Positions 1-10,342 of a DNA stretch of 64,000 nt are shown piece after piece. Each line of letters opens with the position of its first letter. The stretch's first letter is position 1. Below the pieces are notes generated by a model. It saw nothing but the letters and a program-made list of their open reading frames with translations. It did not search any database and was not told the origin of the DNA. The stretch covers positions 93,916 through 157,915 of the forward strand of contig JAPDRN010000083.1 in assembly GCA_030247855.1 (NCBI GenBank), in the 5' to 3' direction. The stretch is from Knufia peltigerae. Its lineage: Eukaryota > Ascomycota > Eurotiomycetes > Chaetothyriales > Trichomeriaceae. The position numbers and the translations under genes are program-made.

Positions 1-65
1 GGCGTAGGAGTCGCTGGGGAGAAGGCGACTTCACCGACCTCGCTGGATTGCATTTCCGTCTCCAT
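1..65 (-). CDS. possible N-terminus of a gene cut by the left edge
   Basis: On the minus strand an ATG at 65-63 opens a frame that stays open for 21 codons to the window edge, starting METEMQSSEVGEVAFSP. It would be divergent to the monooxygenase gene at 722. Nothing in so few residues identifies a family. It may be a chance open stretch. Confidence 0.3.
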   Translation of the reverse strand, partial: METEMQSSEVGEVAFSPATPT

Positions 66-721
66 TTCTAGATCTGTTTGGGGCTCACAAAAGGTGCAGT
101 TGCGAGATAAATGTCCCTCGACAGATTAATCACTCACTGAACAAACCATAAGTAAATTCGCCTGAAGTGTCAAGGCATCGTGACGAGAAAGAACCATGCA
201 CTATGGCAGGCCATGCTCTACTATGCGGAGTTCTTTGGAATAGTGTGTTTCGCCTAGTCTGGAAAGCCTGTGCACTGTGTACGTGGGCTTTGTGTTTATC
301 CCACAAACGTCTGGTCGATAGAGCGTTAACGAGGCTGTGGAGGTTCAAGTCACAAGTCACAGCTTCCCCACAACGTCCGCAGCTGCTCCACTCCACTCAC
401 ACTGTTTGGGGGTAGTTCAAGGCTCGTCTAACCCGATGTGGCAAATTAGTTTGCTTGATTCATAAACTGTAGTTCGACCCCTAGACCGAAGCTATACTTG
501 CTCTAACAATTGAGATGGCCCTGGTGACTGCGGCCATTACGGGGTCCGACTAATACCGGCCAGAGCTACGGCGCCGATCAACGCCGGGTCACCTGCGACG
601 ACCCTTATGGATCGGGTGTATAGGTCTACGTATAGCATGGCATCGTACATCAAGCATCCTTCCGCCACAGCCACAGCCACCGTGACTCAAACGTCGAGCA
701 TGCGAGTATAGCACCGAAACA
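66..721. other. intergenic, probable upstream region of the monooxygenase gene
   Basis: No convincing coding frame or RNA gene is seen. A short CCACAG-type repeat lies at about 665-685, just before the monooxygenase start at 722. Confidence 0.5.
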
Positions 722-2666
722 ATGTCACGACTAGCAACATTACCAGTGTCTTTGCCACAGCCATCCTCCCCAAAACCACCCAATGATTTGGCCGAAAGAA
801 TATTGACCAGTTTCGACAATCTGACCGAAGACTGCTTCGTCGAAGACGCAACATGGAGAGACAGCTATGCAGTCACTGGAACTCTGCGGACGTTCTACGG
901 GACGGCGTCGATTTCTCGGGCGTGGAAGGACTGCCTCAAATTGAGCAAGGCGTCGATTTTCACAATTGCTCCAATTCCGCCCGAGGAGATGCGTCTCCCT
1001 GGAGGTTCGTTCTGGATGGAAATTGGATATGGCTTTGAGACGGACGACTCTTACTGCATCGCTCTGGTTTCGGTGGTCCCGGATCCCGCGGGCGGAAGTG
1101 GCTGGAAGATCTGGGTGCTGAGGACCATCTTGCAGCAGCTGAAGGGAGCGCCTAGGATCGACGTCTACGACCCGAGTGCGGCAGACGGTGGCGGAATGGT
1201 CAATGGGAATGGAACAACTACAAATGGCACCTCTCAGGAATCCAGTTACCAGTTCGATTGTGTCATTGTCGGTGCCGGTCAAGCTGGCTTGGACGCCGCC
1301 GCCCGCTGCGCAGCTCAGGAGATATCGTACGTCGTGATCGATAAGCAGGCCCGCATGGGAGACAACTGGAGAAACCGTTACGACTCGGCGCGGCTCCACA
1401 CGGTCCGCGAATACGCCCATCTGCCTTACGAGCGCACCTTTGACGAATCTTATCCGGAATATCTGCACAAGGACGACCTCGCCCAGGCGTACGCTAGGTA
1501 CGTTGAGAAGATGCACATCAACGTGTGGCTGTCGAGCCTGTTGCAATCGGGACAGTGGGACGAGAGCCGGCAAAAGTGGACCTTGCACGTCAAGACCGAT
1601 GGTGTGTCCCGGGAAGTTGCGTCCCACTTTGTCATCCTGGCCGTGGGAGCTGGCGGGCAGGTTCCATCCCTCCCTGTGCTCCCGGGGAGAGTAAGTTTGT
1701 TGACTTTCGACGGAGCCGCCAGTACTAATGACGTGCAGGAAAAGTTCAAAGGGGTGGTTTTGCATTCTGAAGAGTACAGATCCTCAAAGGGCTTCGCCGG
1801 ACGACGCGGCGTCGTGGTTGGCTCCGCCAACACCGCACACGATGTGGCCGACGACATGCTGGACGCGGGCCTCGCTTCGGTCACCATGGTCCAAAGGTCA
1901 AAGACGTTCGTTCTGCCCCAAGAGTGGTACGTCCAGACACAGACCAAGTTGTACAACGCGGCTCTACCTACCGACACGGGCGACATGTTGAGCAACACTT
2001 ACCCCAACGCGGTTTTCCGCTTGATCGGTTCGGCCACTTTCCACACGCTCGCACGAATGGACCCCGGCAGATTTGAGGCTCTGGAAAATGCAGGTTTCAG
2101 AGTGGACGTCTTCGGCGATCCGGCCTACCACCTATTTGAACGTCTTGGTGGTCACTATATGGATGTCGGCGTCAGTGCGAAGATCGCCGCGGGCCAGGTA
2201 GTTCCAATGTCTTTCTTCCCCCGGCTCGAGTCGGTGCTAATTGAAATTTCCAGATCAAGATGAAGTCAGACGCTGCACTCACGCACTACACCGCCAGCGG
2301 ACTAGGATTCGCTGATGGAACAGAGCTGCCCGCCGACCTGATCGTTTTCGCCTCCGGTTTCGATCTCAACATGAAAAATCAAGTGAAGGAACTATTCGGA
2401 GAGGAGGTGGCCGGGAAGTTTGGGGACTTCACCACCATGAACGAAGAGGGTGAAGCCTCTGGAGCATACAAATTTTGCCGTTAGTTGTTGCCCAGACTCT
2501 CTAGACCCTACTAACGTGCTGACTGCTTGCAGATCCTGGTTTGGTTTGTGTAGGTGGAGCCATCGGTCCGGCGAGATGGTACACGAGACTCGTGGTTCTG
2601 AGCATCAAGGCGTCATTGATGGGCAAACCATTGAAACTTTACCTGGGAGAGAAGAGGTTGAAATGA
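722..2666 (+). CDS. NTF2-like/FMO flavin-dependent monooxygenase
   Basis: Four exons (722-1690, 1739-2197, 2254-2479, 2533-2666) give a 595-residue protein; introns are 48, 56 and 53 bp. The first is a multiple of three without stops, so retention would go unnoticed in the frame, but it has a GTAAGT donor and a CTAAT-like branch site. Residues 25-150 resemble an NTF2/SnoaL-like domain. An FAD-binding Rossmann motif VGAGQAG lies at 183-189, followed by a GDNWRNRYDSARLHT stretch typical of FMO/Baeyer-Villiger-like enzymes, and a second nucleotide motif VVVGSANTAHD near 345 for NADPH. Exon 4 supplies the C-terminal VGGAIGPARWYTRL segment expected of the family. It likely oxygenates a small organic substrate in the cytosol; the substrate is unknown. 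The MFS gene 728 bp downstream on the same strand could export the product. Confidence 0.85.
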
Positions 2667-2901
2667 TTGGAAGTGAATTGACGGTGGCAGGAGAGGAAAC
2701 AGACCTAGGCTTTTGTTCGCAGGAGGTGGCCGGAACAACCAGTTCGCAATAGATGGGGCCGAAGGAGTATCCTGGATAAAAATAGCCAATGTTGATAGCC
2801 ATACTAACAAAGATGCCTCACTTTTCTATTGCCGTTGAGGCTGGACCAACGTCTGTCTTAGCTCTAGTCCTTCCTGACACATCGCTATTGGAGGCTGGAG
2901 T

Positions 2902-2921
2902 CCGGGGTAGATGAACCCCGG
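2902..2921. repeat. inverted repeat CCGGGGT-N6-ACCCCGG
   Basis: A perfect 7-bp inverted repeat with a 6-bp spacer lies about 475 bp before the MFS start. It may be a regulator-binding site. Confidence 0.5.
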
Positions 2922-3188
2922 GCTGACCACGCGACGTCCAGACCATCTCCAGAGTCCACACCTGCGTTTCAATGTGGATCCCCCCGATCCGTATCCTGGC
3001 CAAGGCAACAACTGCATCTGATCCTAAAGCGGTGGAAGGGGGAAGTGTACCACGGCGTCGGCAACAGGATTAAATGCCGCACTTGACCGTGCCTGTCGAA
3101 GGGGGGCCAAAGCTCGGACAGCTGCTGCGGTGGTCACAGTATTCCTCTACCGTACCAAAGACGGGTTCGAGGTCGGGTATCCACCTAC

Positions 3189-3214
3189 ACCCCGGGTTGA
3201 AACTACCCCGGGGT
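3189..3214. repeat. two adjacent palindromes ACCCCGGGT and ACCCCGGGGT
   Basis: Two palindromic words at 3189-3197 and 3205-3214 share the ACCCCGG core with the inverted repeat at 2902. They lie about 180-205 bp before the MFS start. Confidence 0.5.
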
Positions 3215-3394
3215 TCTGAAGCCATCTGGAGTAAACAGGGGCTACTGCACGGTTTGTAGTAGGTGGCAACATTAGGTGGTCTGTCGAAAAATCTATATCT
3301 TGGAGCCATGTCCTTCCGACTCCTCCTGCCATGCATCTTCCAGGAAGATCGTGAAAACAGAAAGACCGCGCTCTAGATATAACCAATCTTTACC

Positions 3395-5110
3395 ATGGAA
3401 CCTAGCGAGGAAAAACCTGAAGCACTCGACGTCCACGTCGAGGAGGCACAACCAAAGATTGGCAGAAATGGAGTCATTCTCATCCCTCGCCCTTCGGATG
3501 ATCCCCGAGACCCCTTGGTACGTCCATACGAATTTCACCTTAATAAGGGCCCCTTTGTTGACGACTTGGACAGAACTGGCCCACCAGCAAGAAGATTTTG
3601 ACTCTGGTCATCGTGTGCCTGGCAAGCTTTGCGGGCCTCATCGGTCCGCAAGCCAATCTGGCGGGCTACATGATCCAAGCCGAAGTATACGGCACGACAC
3701 CACTTAGAGTGGCATATTCGGTACTTGCCCAATGCCTCTTCTTTGGGTGACCATGCTGATTTTTGACTGATAGCTTACCGGCGCCGGGGTTGCCCTGGCT
3801 GTCGGTCCGTTTCTCTGGTCGCCACTATCCAAGGTGATGGGGAGGAATGTCATGATCTTCTGGTCCATGACGATTCTGGCCATGTGCAACATCTGGGCCG
3901 CGTGCATGAATGGTCCCAATGACTATGCGCCGTACATGGCTTCCAAGGTCATTGGGTCTTGGTTCGCCTCAGCGTCTGCGAGTAGTGAGTTGGCCCCGTC
4001 TTGACAGCCAGGAGCTGTCTGTGGCTAACATTTGGGATTCCAGTCTCCGCTTCGATACTCGTGGAAATCTTCTTCTTGCATGATCGTGGCAAAGCTTTCG
4101 CCATCTGGCTCAACTGCGGGCTGATGGGCAGCTGCGCGGCCGGGACGGTGTCAGGATACATTGTGCAAAACACCACCTGGCAGGTCCAGTTCTGGTACAA
4201 CGTGGGCCTTGAGTTTTTTGTCGCGCTGCTGTCCTTGTTCTTCCTCGACGAGACCAGGTTCGTGCGCGACGGCGACGCCCAAGAACAAACGCCGCGCTTG
4301 GGCACTTTGTCCAGACTCGCGGGCTTCCTCTTGCTCAAGCGGACAGTACCCAGGAAAACCTTCCGGGACTTTCTCGGGTATGCCGCCATGCCGTTCAAGG
4401 CGGCGTACTCGCCCACGGCCGCCCTGGTCGGACTCGCCCTGATGATGAGCATCACCTGGGCGACGGCGGTGAACACCTCGCTGGCGCTCTTCCTCCAGGC
4501 CCCCGTGGAGCAGGGAGGCTACGGGTTCACACCGGCAGAGAACGCAGCCTTCACCTTCACCACCTGGGTCGCGGTCGCGGTCTCCCAGCTGTACAGCCAG
4601 CTCGTCAACGATCGCCTGCCTCTAGCCATCTGTAAGCGGAGGCGTGGCGTGTGGCACCCCGAATACCGACTGTACCCGTTGGTGCTCCCCATGGGCATCG
4701 CCAGCATTACGGGACTCGCCGTGTTCGGCGTGGCCCTGCAGCACCACTGGGATCGCATCGTGCTCGCCTTTGGCATGTTCCTCATCTATTTCGCCGACAT
4801 CAGTACCATCTCCCCTAGCTCCACCTACGTCGTCGAGTCCATCGGGACCGAAGCCGCCACCGAGGTCATCACGGTGCTCAGCTTTTCCCGTCTCATCCTG
4901 GGCGTCCTGGTACCACTGTTTCTCTTTGACTGGATCGCAGCCGTCGGAGTCAACTGGGTCTTTGGAACCATGGCCTTCATGAACGCCGCAGCGTTTGGGA
5001 TTGTCTTCATCCTGATGATCTTCGGGTCCAGGCTTCGCAACCTCGACAGAGTCGGAACCCAAGCGGAGGACGAAATAAAGGTCATGCCAGCCACCATCGT
5101 GGCACATTAG
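3395..5110 (+). CDS. MFS transporter (fungal DHA1-like)
   Basis: Four exons (3395-3517, 3574-3720, 3774-3984, 4044-5110; introns 56, 53 and 59 bp) encode 515 residues. The exon 1/2 join restores DPRDPLNWP, the classic fungal drug:H+ antiporter lead-in to TM1. Exons 2-3 hold TM1-TM4, and exon 4 holds the rest, including a cytosolic loop and the RGVWHPEYRLYPL segment ahead of the later helices, then a charged tail. It is a plasma-membrane facilitator, probably an exporter. The adjacent monooxygenase suggests a metabolite or toxicant as substrate, but no sequence feature fixes this. Confidence 0.85.
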
Positions 5111-5537
5111 TGATCAGGAAGCCAGTTCATCTCCGAGGCCTCGACATCGGTTTGCGGCATGATTAATTTTGGGGCAATTGCTTTTCGGCACTGATCTATT
5201 CCGGGGAGGAAGTAAAGCTGTTCACTATGTAATTCATGCGAGACGCAGATCTGCGCCTCACTCGTAGCCGGTCCATGAATTTCAAAATAGAACGAGATAG
5301 GGGATGATTGAACTTCACATCACATCAAATTTGTCAGAGTCTTACTGAAGATAGTACAAGCAATTGAGTGGTGACGCACACTGAATACAGGACAATCCTA
5401 TCCAACAACGATTCAATGCCTGAGAAGCTCCAGTAGTTCGTGACAAAATCCCTGTGGAAGGCCCCTGGCAGTGGATAATTTACTTTAAGAAAACAATTTA
5501 TCCTGAAAAGCCGCTATTCAAACCACGCAGTAAATAC
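5111..5537. other. intergenic between convergent genes
   Basis: This is the 3' flank of the transporter and of the minus-strand carbonic anhydrase. No gene or repeat is recognised. Confidence 0.5.
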
Positions 5538-6220
5538 TCAGGGAACATCTACCTCAGATATCAGTCCATTACTCAGATCTTGATAAAACCCTGTAACCTT
5601 AACACTCTCTTTCACAAGTGGGTGGCTCCTGAGAAACTCCACATCTTGCTTGATGCTATCGATGATGATCTCTTTCTCGTCTTTGTCACCTCGACGGATG
5701 AAAGGCAAAGTCCCCATGGACTGGCAGTGAGGGTACGCAGAGGGGCTGTATTGCCCGCTTCTTGACGGTGAATTCTTTTGAACCAAGCCATGGACCCATT
5801 GGTTGTTGTAGTATAGTGAACCACAATCTCAATTCTTGTCAGTCTGTGATTTTGGCCACAACCTACGTCTGTATTGGGAGGGCGTTCTGCGAGCTTACTT
5901 TTGTGGTGCAAGACCCTGATCTCTTTGACCTCGCTGGTCGCCTGGAGGATCATCAAGGATCGGAGGAGCCCGGGGTCGTTTGCGCGTCCACCACCATTTC
6001 TAAGTGACCAGACCTCATTCGGCCTCAAGTCGTACCAGTGCTCCGGGGTGGCACGGCTGTCGATGCAGGTGATCACCGCGGTGTATGAACGCGGACCGCG
6101 GGTCAGATCAGATGGCTCCGGCTTGTGGCCTTCATTGAGGTACTCTTCATTTGCCTTGACAAAGTCATAAGTGATAGCCACCTCTGCCGCGGAGCGTCCG
6201 AGCTCCTGCTTTGCCGGCAT
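5538..6220 (-). CDS. beta-carbonic anhydrase (paralogue 1)
   Basis: Two exons (6220-5899 and 5827-5538) joined across a 71-bp intron encode 203 residues, a normal length for compact fungal beta-carbonic anhydrases, which interconvert CO2 and bicarbonate. The CxDxR motif is CIDSR (C52, D54, R56), and the zinc pair H106/C109 sits in HHKNCGSLY, created by the splice join. The acceptor is TTGAG, and the intron position matches that of the neighbouring paralogue exactly (first base of the codon before the zinc Cys). HHKNC replaces the usual HHTDC, so the residues between the zinc ligands are altered while the ligands are kept. No targeting peptide is evident, so a cytosolic location is likely. Confidence 0.85.
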
Positions 6221-6651
6221 CGTTGTTGTTGGGCACGGGAAGGAAGAAACCGCGAATAGACTTTTGTGGACGTTCCAGATGAGGTGAATGGTCGGCCTTT
6301 TCTAGTATCTGCAATCACAAAAGCCAGAGCGCGTGGTATGTCAAGAGAGAGAAACAGAGAGTGAGAGATCGAGTAAAATCGACAATGCTTACCTGGATCT
6401 TCTGTATCTCCTTTGCTGAATCGGCCTTGCATGCATGACAACGGTAACCGGGGTCGGGAGAGAAGCAACTCCGGCTTTGTCTCCGCCGGAGGATCCGGTG
6501 ACCGCTTTGTCCAGGGGTTTCCCACGGTCACCCGCCAAAGAGGGGAGGGCCTAGTATCTAACAGAATTTTTACTGCTGACGCTGGGCACCATGAAATGGC
6601 TTTTTTTCATCTGTCCTGACTTCCAGGGCAGGTTGTAAAACATCACGAATA
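6221..6651. promoter_or_regulatory. bidirectional promoter of the carbonic anhydrase pair
   Basis: 431 bp separate the two divergent start codons. A GA-rich run lies at about 6340-6370. No specific regulator site is recognised. Confidence 0.45.
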
Positions 6652-7316
6652 ATGGCGGGCACATTCAACAAGACGGAACATGTCCCATTCGACTTTGCAG
6701 CAGCCAACAAACGTTTTTCTGATCACAAATATCCCGCCCCAAATCCGGTTGTTGGCGATCGCTCGAGGACCGGCATTGTCTGCTGTTCTGATCCACGCTG
6801 CACCCCCGAGGTATTCTTCAAACTGCGTTTCCAGGAAGCATTTTGTGTAAGAAATGAGGGGGGTCGTACAGCCGATCCTAGTGTTCTACGGACAATTTCC
6901 TTGATCGACGCCTTGGGGTCGACGGTGAATGAAAAAATTGAAGAGATCATGGTGGTGCACCACACAGGTGTGTCTCGAAGTACCCTCCGAAAAGGACAAT
7001 CTATGTTCCTGGATGCTGACCGTGGCCGACAGATTGCAGCGCATTAGTCTACGACGACCAGACCCTCCTGGATATCATTGTCAAGAACGATCCAAATGCA
7101 CCAGGTGGACCGTGGAAAAAGGGAGCAGAGAGCTACGCAGAGGCCATTGGGTCGTTGCCATTCCCGCCAGGAACAACTGAGAGGGAAAGGCTTGAGCAAA
7201 GTGTCAAGGACGACGTGGAGTTTCTGGTACACCATCCGATGTGGAAGCCTAAAGTCCGAGTGACTGGCTGGATCTATGACCTGGAAACCGGCAAGGTGGA
7301 ACAGATCCAAGTGTAA
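6652..7316 (+). CDS. beta-carbonic anhydrase (paralogue 2)
   Basis: Two exons (6652-6967, 7033-7316; 65-bp intron) encode 199 residues. Zinc and dyad residues are C45-S-D47-P-R49 and H104-T-D-C107, with a VRNEGGRTADPSVLR stretch between them, as in the CAB-like beta class. The splice rebuilds the HHTDC motif. CSDPR has Pro where CxDSR enzymes have Ser, and Cys107 is followed by Ser rather than Gly. It diverges from paralogue 1 and shares its intron position, so the two probably arose by an inverted duplication. Sequence between the motifs has drifted strongly, which suggests an old event or separate functions. Confidence 0.85.
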
Positions 7317-7737
7317 AAGTGACTGCGAGCTAGCGTGCAGAGAAGATAGGCTAGCTTGGCTGTTGGGCGAAGGAGTCCGGCCAGACATTCGTGTCACGAG
7401 GCTTCGTAGTGGCTCTGCGGTGTAACAATCGTGTCAGAGGTGTGAGAGTGTAAAGAATCGTTGCGAGGTATACTCCGTATAGCGCGCTAGTGAATTCAAT
7501 ACACATCATACGGAGTACCAGAAATACTGACCATATGTGGAGCCCCTGTTTTCCCCGCCTGGGGTGTAAGAGGCTAAACCGTTTAAGGAAAATAGGATTG
7601 CTTGGCGTTGCTCCTCTAGAGGGAACGTATTTTTTAAGCCCAGACCCCAACCTGAGCAACTCGCTGATCACGTTCAACCGTATGGTGAACTCGAGACACA
7701 AAACTCACGATTGCCTGCAGCTCGAATTGAAACCACA
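7317..7737. other. intergenic with an inverted pair of the TACTCCGTA word
   Basis: There is no gene. It holds the inverted pair at 7471-7518 described separately. Confidence 0.5.
7471..7518. repeat. inverted pair TACTCCGTA ... TACGGAGTAC
   Basis: TACTCCGTAT at 7471-7480 and its reverse complement ATACGGAGTA at 7508-7517 are separated by 27 bp. Transcribed, they could form a 10-bp stem. They are two of eight copies of this word in the window. Confidence 0.55.
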
Positions 7738-9372
7738 ATGTCTGCTAACAACCTTGACTTTGCTCCAAAACTGACCTTTGTGTCTGTCACCGGGCCCACT
7801 CTGGACCCTGTTGGCGCGAGGGCAATGCGGGCTCACACCACCAGAGCCAACTTTGCACGACGCAGATTACGCCTGGAGCGAGAATACACCGACCAAAAAG
7901 AGAAGCGTACCGCTCGCAGGGAGCCTCTACCAGTCGAGGAAGATCGACAAAATCTGGAACACCACCGTGATATCCAGACCCATCTCCCAACCATCACGCA
8001 TCCAGGTTTGGGCGGGAAGCTAAACGCAAAAGATGCATTTTACACCGACCACCGTGCGTGTCGCATGATTGTTCTCATACTTGCTCGGGACTGACTTGTA
8101 ATGCATTTGTAGTGACGCAGGCAATGGTAAAGCTCCATTTAGTTACCAACGCTTCTCCGTCACACGCCGCCTCGGCCCTGGCTCAATCTGACTGGGCTCG
8201 CTTTCTTCCCGATCCCACCGTACTCGACGCCTCTCTGTTTTTTGCGAGGCATGTCTATGCGGCTCGACTGAGACACCACGCCGTTGACTTCGCCCTGGAA
8301 GCCTACAAAGGCAGGGCGATACGATCCGTGCGGGAGCGCCTGGACAATGGGAACAGCGGTGTTGGTGACAGCCTCATCGCGGCTATATTGATACTGACGG
8401 TTCTTGATGTACGCGTCTTGATCAATGAGACCCTCCAGGCTCCTATCATAGTGCCTTTTTTTCACTAATGGATCCCGTGTCGAATAGCAAGTCATGGGTA
8501 ATGTCGAAGCGTGGAAAGTCCACATCGCCGGCCTCGTCCAAATCATCACGGTTCAATCTCGCAAGTCAAATGAGCCACCCAAACCTTGGATCTTATACTC
8601 GGTCCCACGGTTCGTATGTACTTCTCCGATACCTGAGGAAAGCTGACTGTTTATTTCCAGCACAATCTTTCAAGGGCTTCTTCTTTTTGCCCGGCATGAC
8701 GCGACGGTACTGACGACGATCGAAAATACCGACGCCTTCAACACGATGTTGTCCGCTCCGGCGAAGAAAGCCGCTCATCTCATCCTCGCGAATGCGGAAC
8801 AGGTGGTTGCGTTCCAGGAAACGTATTCTGGAAACCGGCCGCCCCTGACCAGTGAAAAAATACACCTTCGTCGCTTGGTCAAGTCTTTGGATACAGCCAT
8901 CGAGCTCAACGGTAACGCGCGCACAGGAGAGGCATTTCTCACATCGACAGCACTGTCAATCAAGATATTCTTGGAAATCGTCTTGCGAGGCACCACTACA
9001 ACGGCGGAAGGGCGTTCTGGAGACGCGACCGTCCGTTTGATGGAGGTTTTGGAGCTACCCGAAGAGCAATTATGTTCCTCCCTGGTGTTGTGTTCTTCTC
9101 TGGAATGGAGATTTTGGCTCACCATGATGGCTGTAATTGCCGCCCCCGACATCCGGGTCAAATCATTCTACACGTCGAGGCTCGAGCGAATACTTAGCGC
9201 TTTGGCTGTCACGTCGTGGCAACAGGCCTCGGTCACGTTGCAGCGATTCCTCTGGATTCCCTTTGCTGATGCCTTCTTTGCGGCGGATCAAAGTGGTCAC
9301 TTTACAAACCATGATTGTTGTACCGCTTTTGTTTCAGACAACTGGAAAAAGCCTCTTGCAACAGAGCTCTGA
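7738..9372 (+). CDS. fungal regulator-like protein lacking a zinc cluster
   Basis: Four exons (7738-8053, 8113-8408, 8488-8609, 8661-9372; introns 59, 79 and 51 bp) encode 481 residues with frame kept through every join. The N-terminus contains MRAHTTRANFARRRLRLERE, a short basic stretch common at the start of a large Pezizomycotina family that resembles the middle-homology half of Zn2Cys6 regulators but has no Cys cluster. The remainder is helical (for example LRHHAVDFALEAYKGRAIR and WKVHIAGLVQIITV), as in that family. Members are usually annotated as hypothetical or 'fungal transcription factor-like'. DNA binding is not shown. It may regulate the neighbouring metabolic genes, but only position suggests this. 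Confidence 0.7.
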
Positions 9373-10342
9373 TTGATTTGGGGAAAGAGGCTTCTTGCTT
9401 TTATCCACGTCATGAGTCTTGTAGATAGTCGACGTAGCGGCCACGGTCGTGGAGTTTGCCGGGGACGGATTAAAACAAAACTGTAAGCCGGTAGGTCGAT
9501 GCTTCGGCCGGGGCACGGTCCTAGGGGAACCCCGTACGCATCATTCTTCCCCAGGCTCAATGGATGAGTTACCTGGCTGCCTTGGGGACTGTACGTAGCC
9601 GCGTCAGGCACACTCTATCAGAGCATTTCAAGGGGAGTCCGAGAGACTCAGGGTCAATGGGGGGTTTCGCATGCCCATAGCATGCCTCAAGCAATGTATC
9701 GAGTATCGAAGTTGTCCGTTGTGATATGGATTACTCAAACTCTCCAGGTCTCTAACTTGCGGTCAGCTGCGGTTTGGGTGCTCTTACCCTGGGCGTTATT
9801 TAATCTTTTGGGATCGTGTCCTGACATTAACGAAGGGTCGCGTTTGATGAACTAAAGGGCCATAATGATCCGAGTCTCTTTTGGCAGCGTTTCCATTGCA
9901 TAGTGAGACGAAGGCCAAGTCGAAAGATGGTTTTAAAAGCGGCGCCGAGCAGATTTATTCTTTCCTGCTTAACGCTGCTTGAGCCCGCCAAGTCTCGATA
10001 CTGGATGACGCTGGATCGTTTTCTCTTCAAATCTTCCACCAGCTCGTCGATGATCGTTGTATCGCGACAAGCAGTCTCAGAAACCCAAAGTCTGTACGTG
10101 ACCCTTCAAAGTCGGTTGTTGATCCTTGTGTCTTTAGAAACGAGACTTCAACCACACACAGACAACTAGATCCATCATGCTCGTCCACCCTCATCGACAA
10201 TATACGAGAGGGTAAGTCGGGAGTACCTTTGACTTGGTACACGACTTTTCTTACCGGTGAGTTACATCACCTCTGAAAATCTGTCTGCTGCCTGCCTGTC
10301 CTTCCAACCTCTATCACCGCCTCGCTACGCCTCGCCACAACC
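9373..10342. other. intergenic, no feature seen
   Basis: 970 bp without a credible coding frame, tRNA or repeat. Its right end is the POP4 promoter, which is C/T-rich just ahead of the start. Confidence 0.5.

Larger units (their letters stand above)
2667..3394 (+). promoter_or_regulatory. upstream region of the MFS gene with ACCCCGG repeats
   Basis: No coding frame is convincing here. The region carries several ACCCCGG words in palindromic arrangements (listed separately) 180-490 bp ahead of the transporter start, a layout suggestive of binding sites for a dimeric zinc-cluster regulator. This is inference from sequence pattern only. Confidence 0.4.

Noticed and set aside
460..500. T-arm-like GTTCGACCCC
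   Set aside because: No matching acceptor, D or anticodon arm could be folded around it.
740..1765. 341-codon open frame antisense to the monooxygenase
   Set aside because: It mirrors a real gene with intact motifs on the other strand; its translation has no domain and low-complexity Arg/His content.
722..9372. secondary-metabolite cluster
   Set aside because: No polyketide synthase, NRPS, terpene cyclase or DMATS backbone gene lies anywhere in the window.
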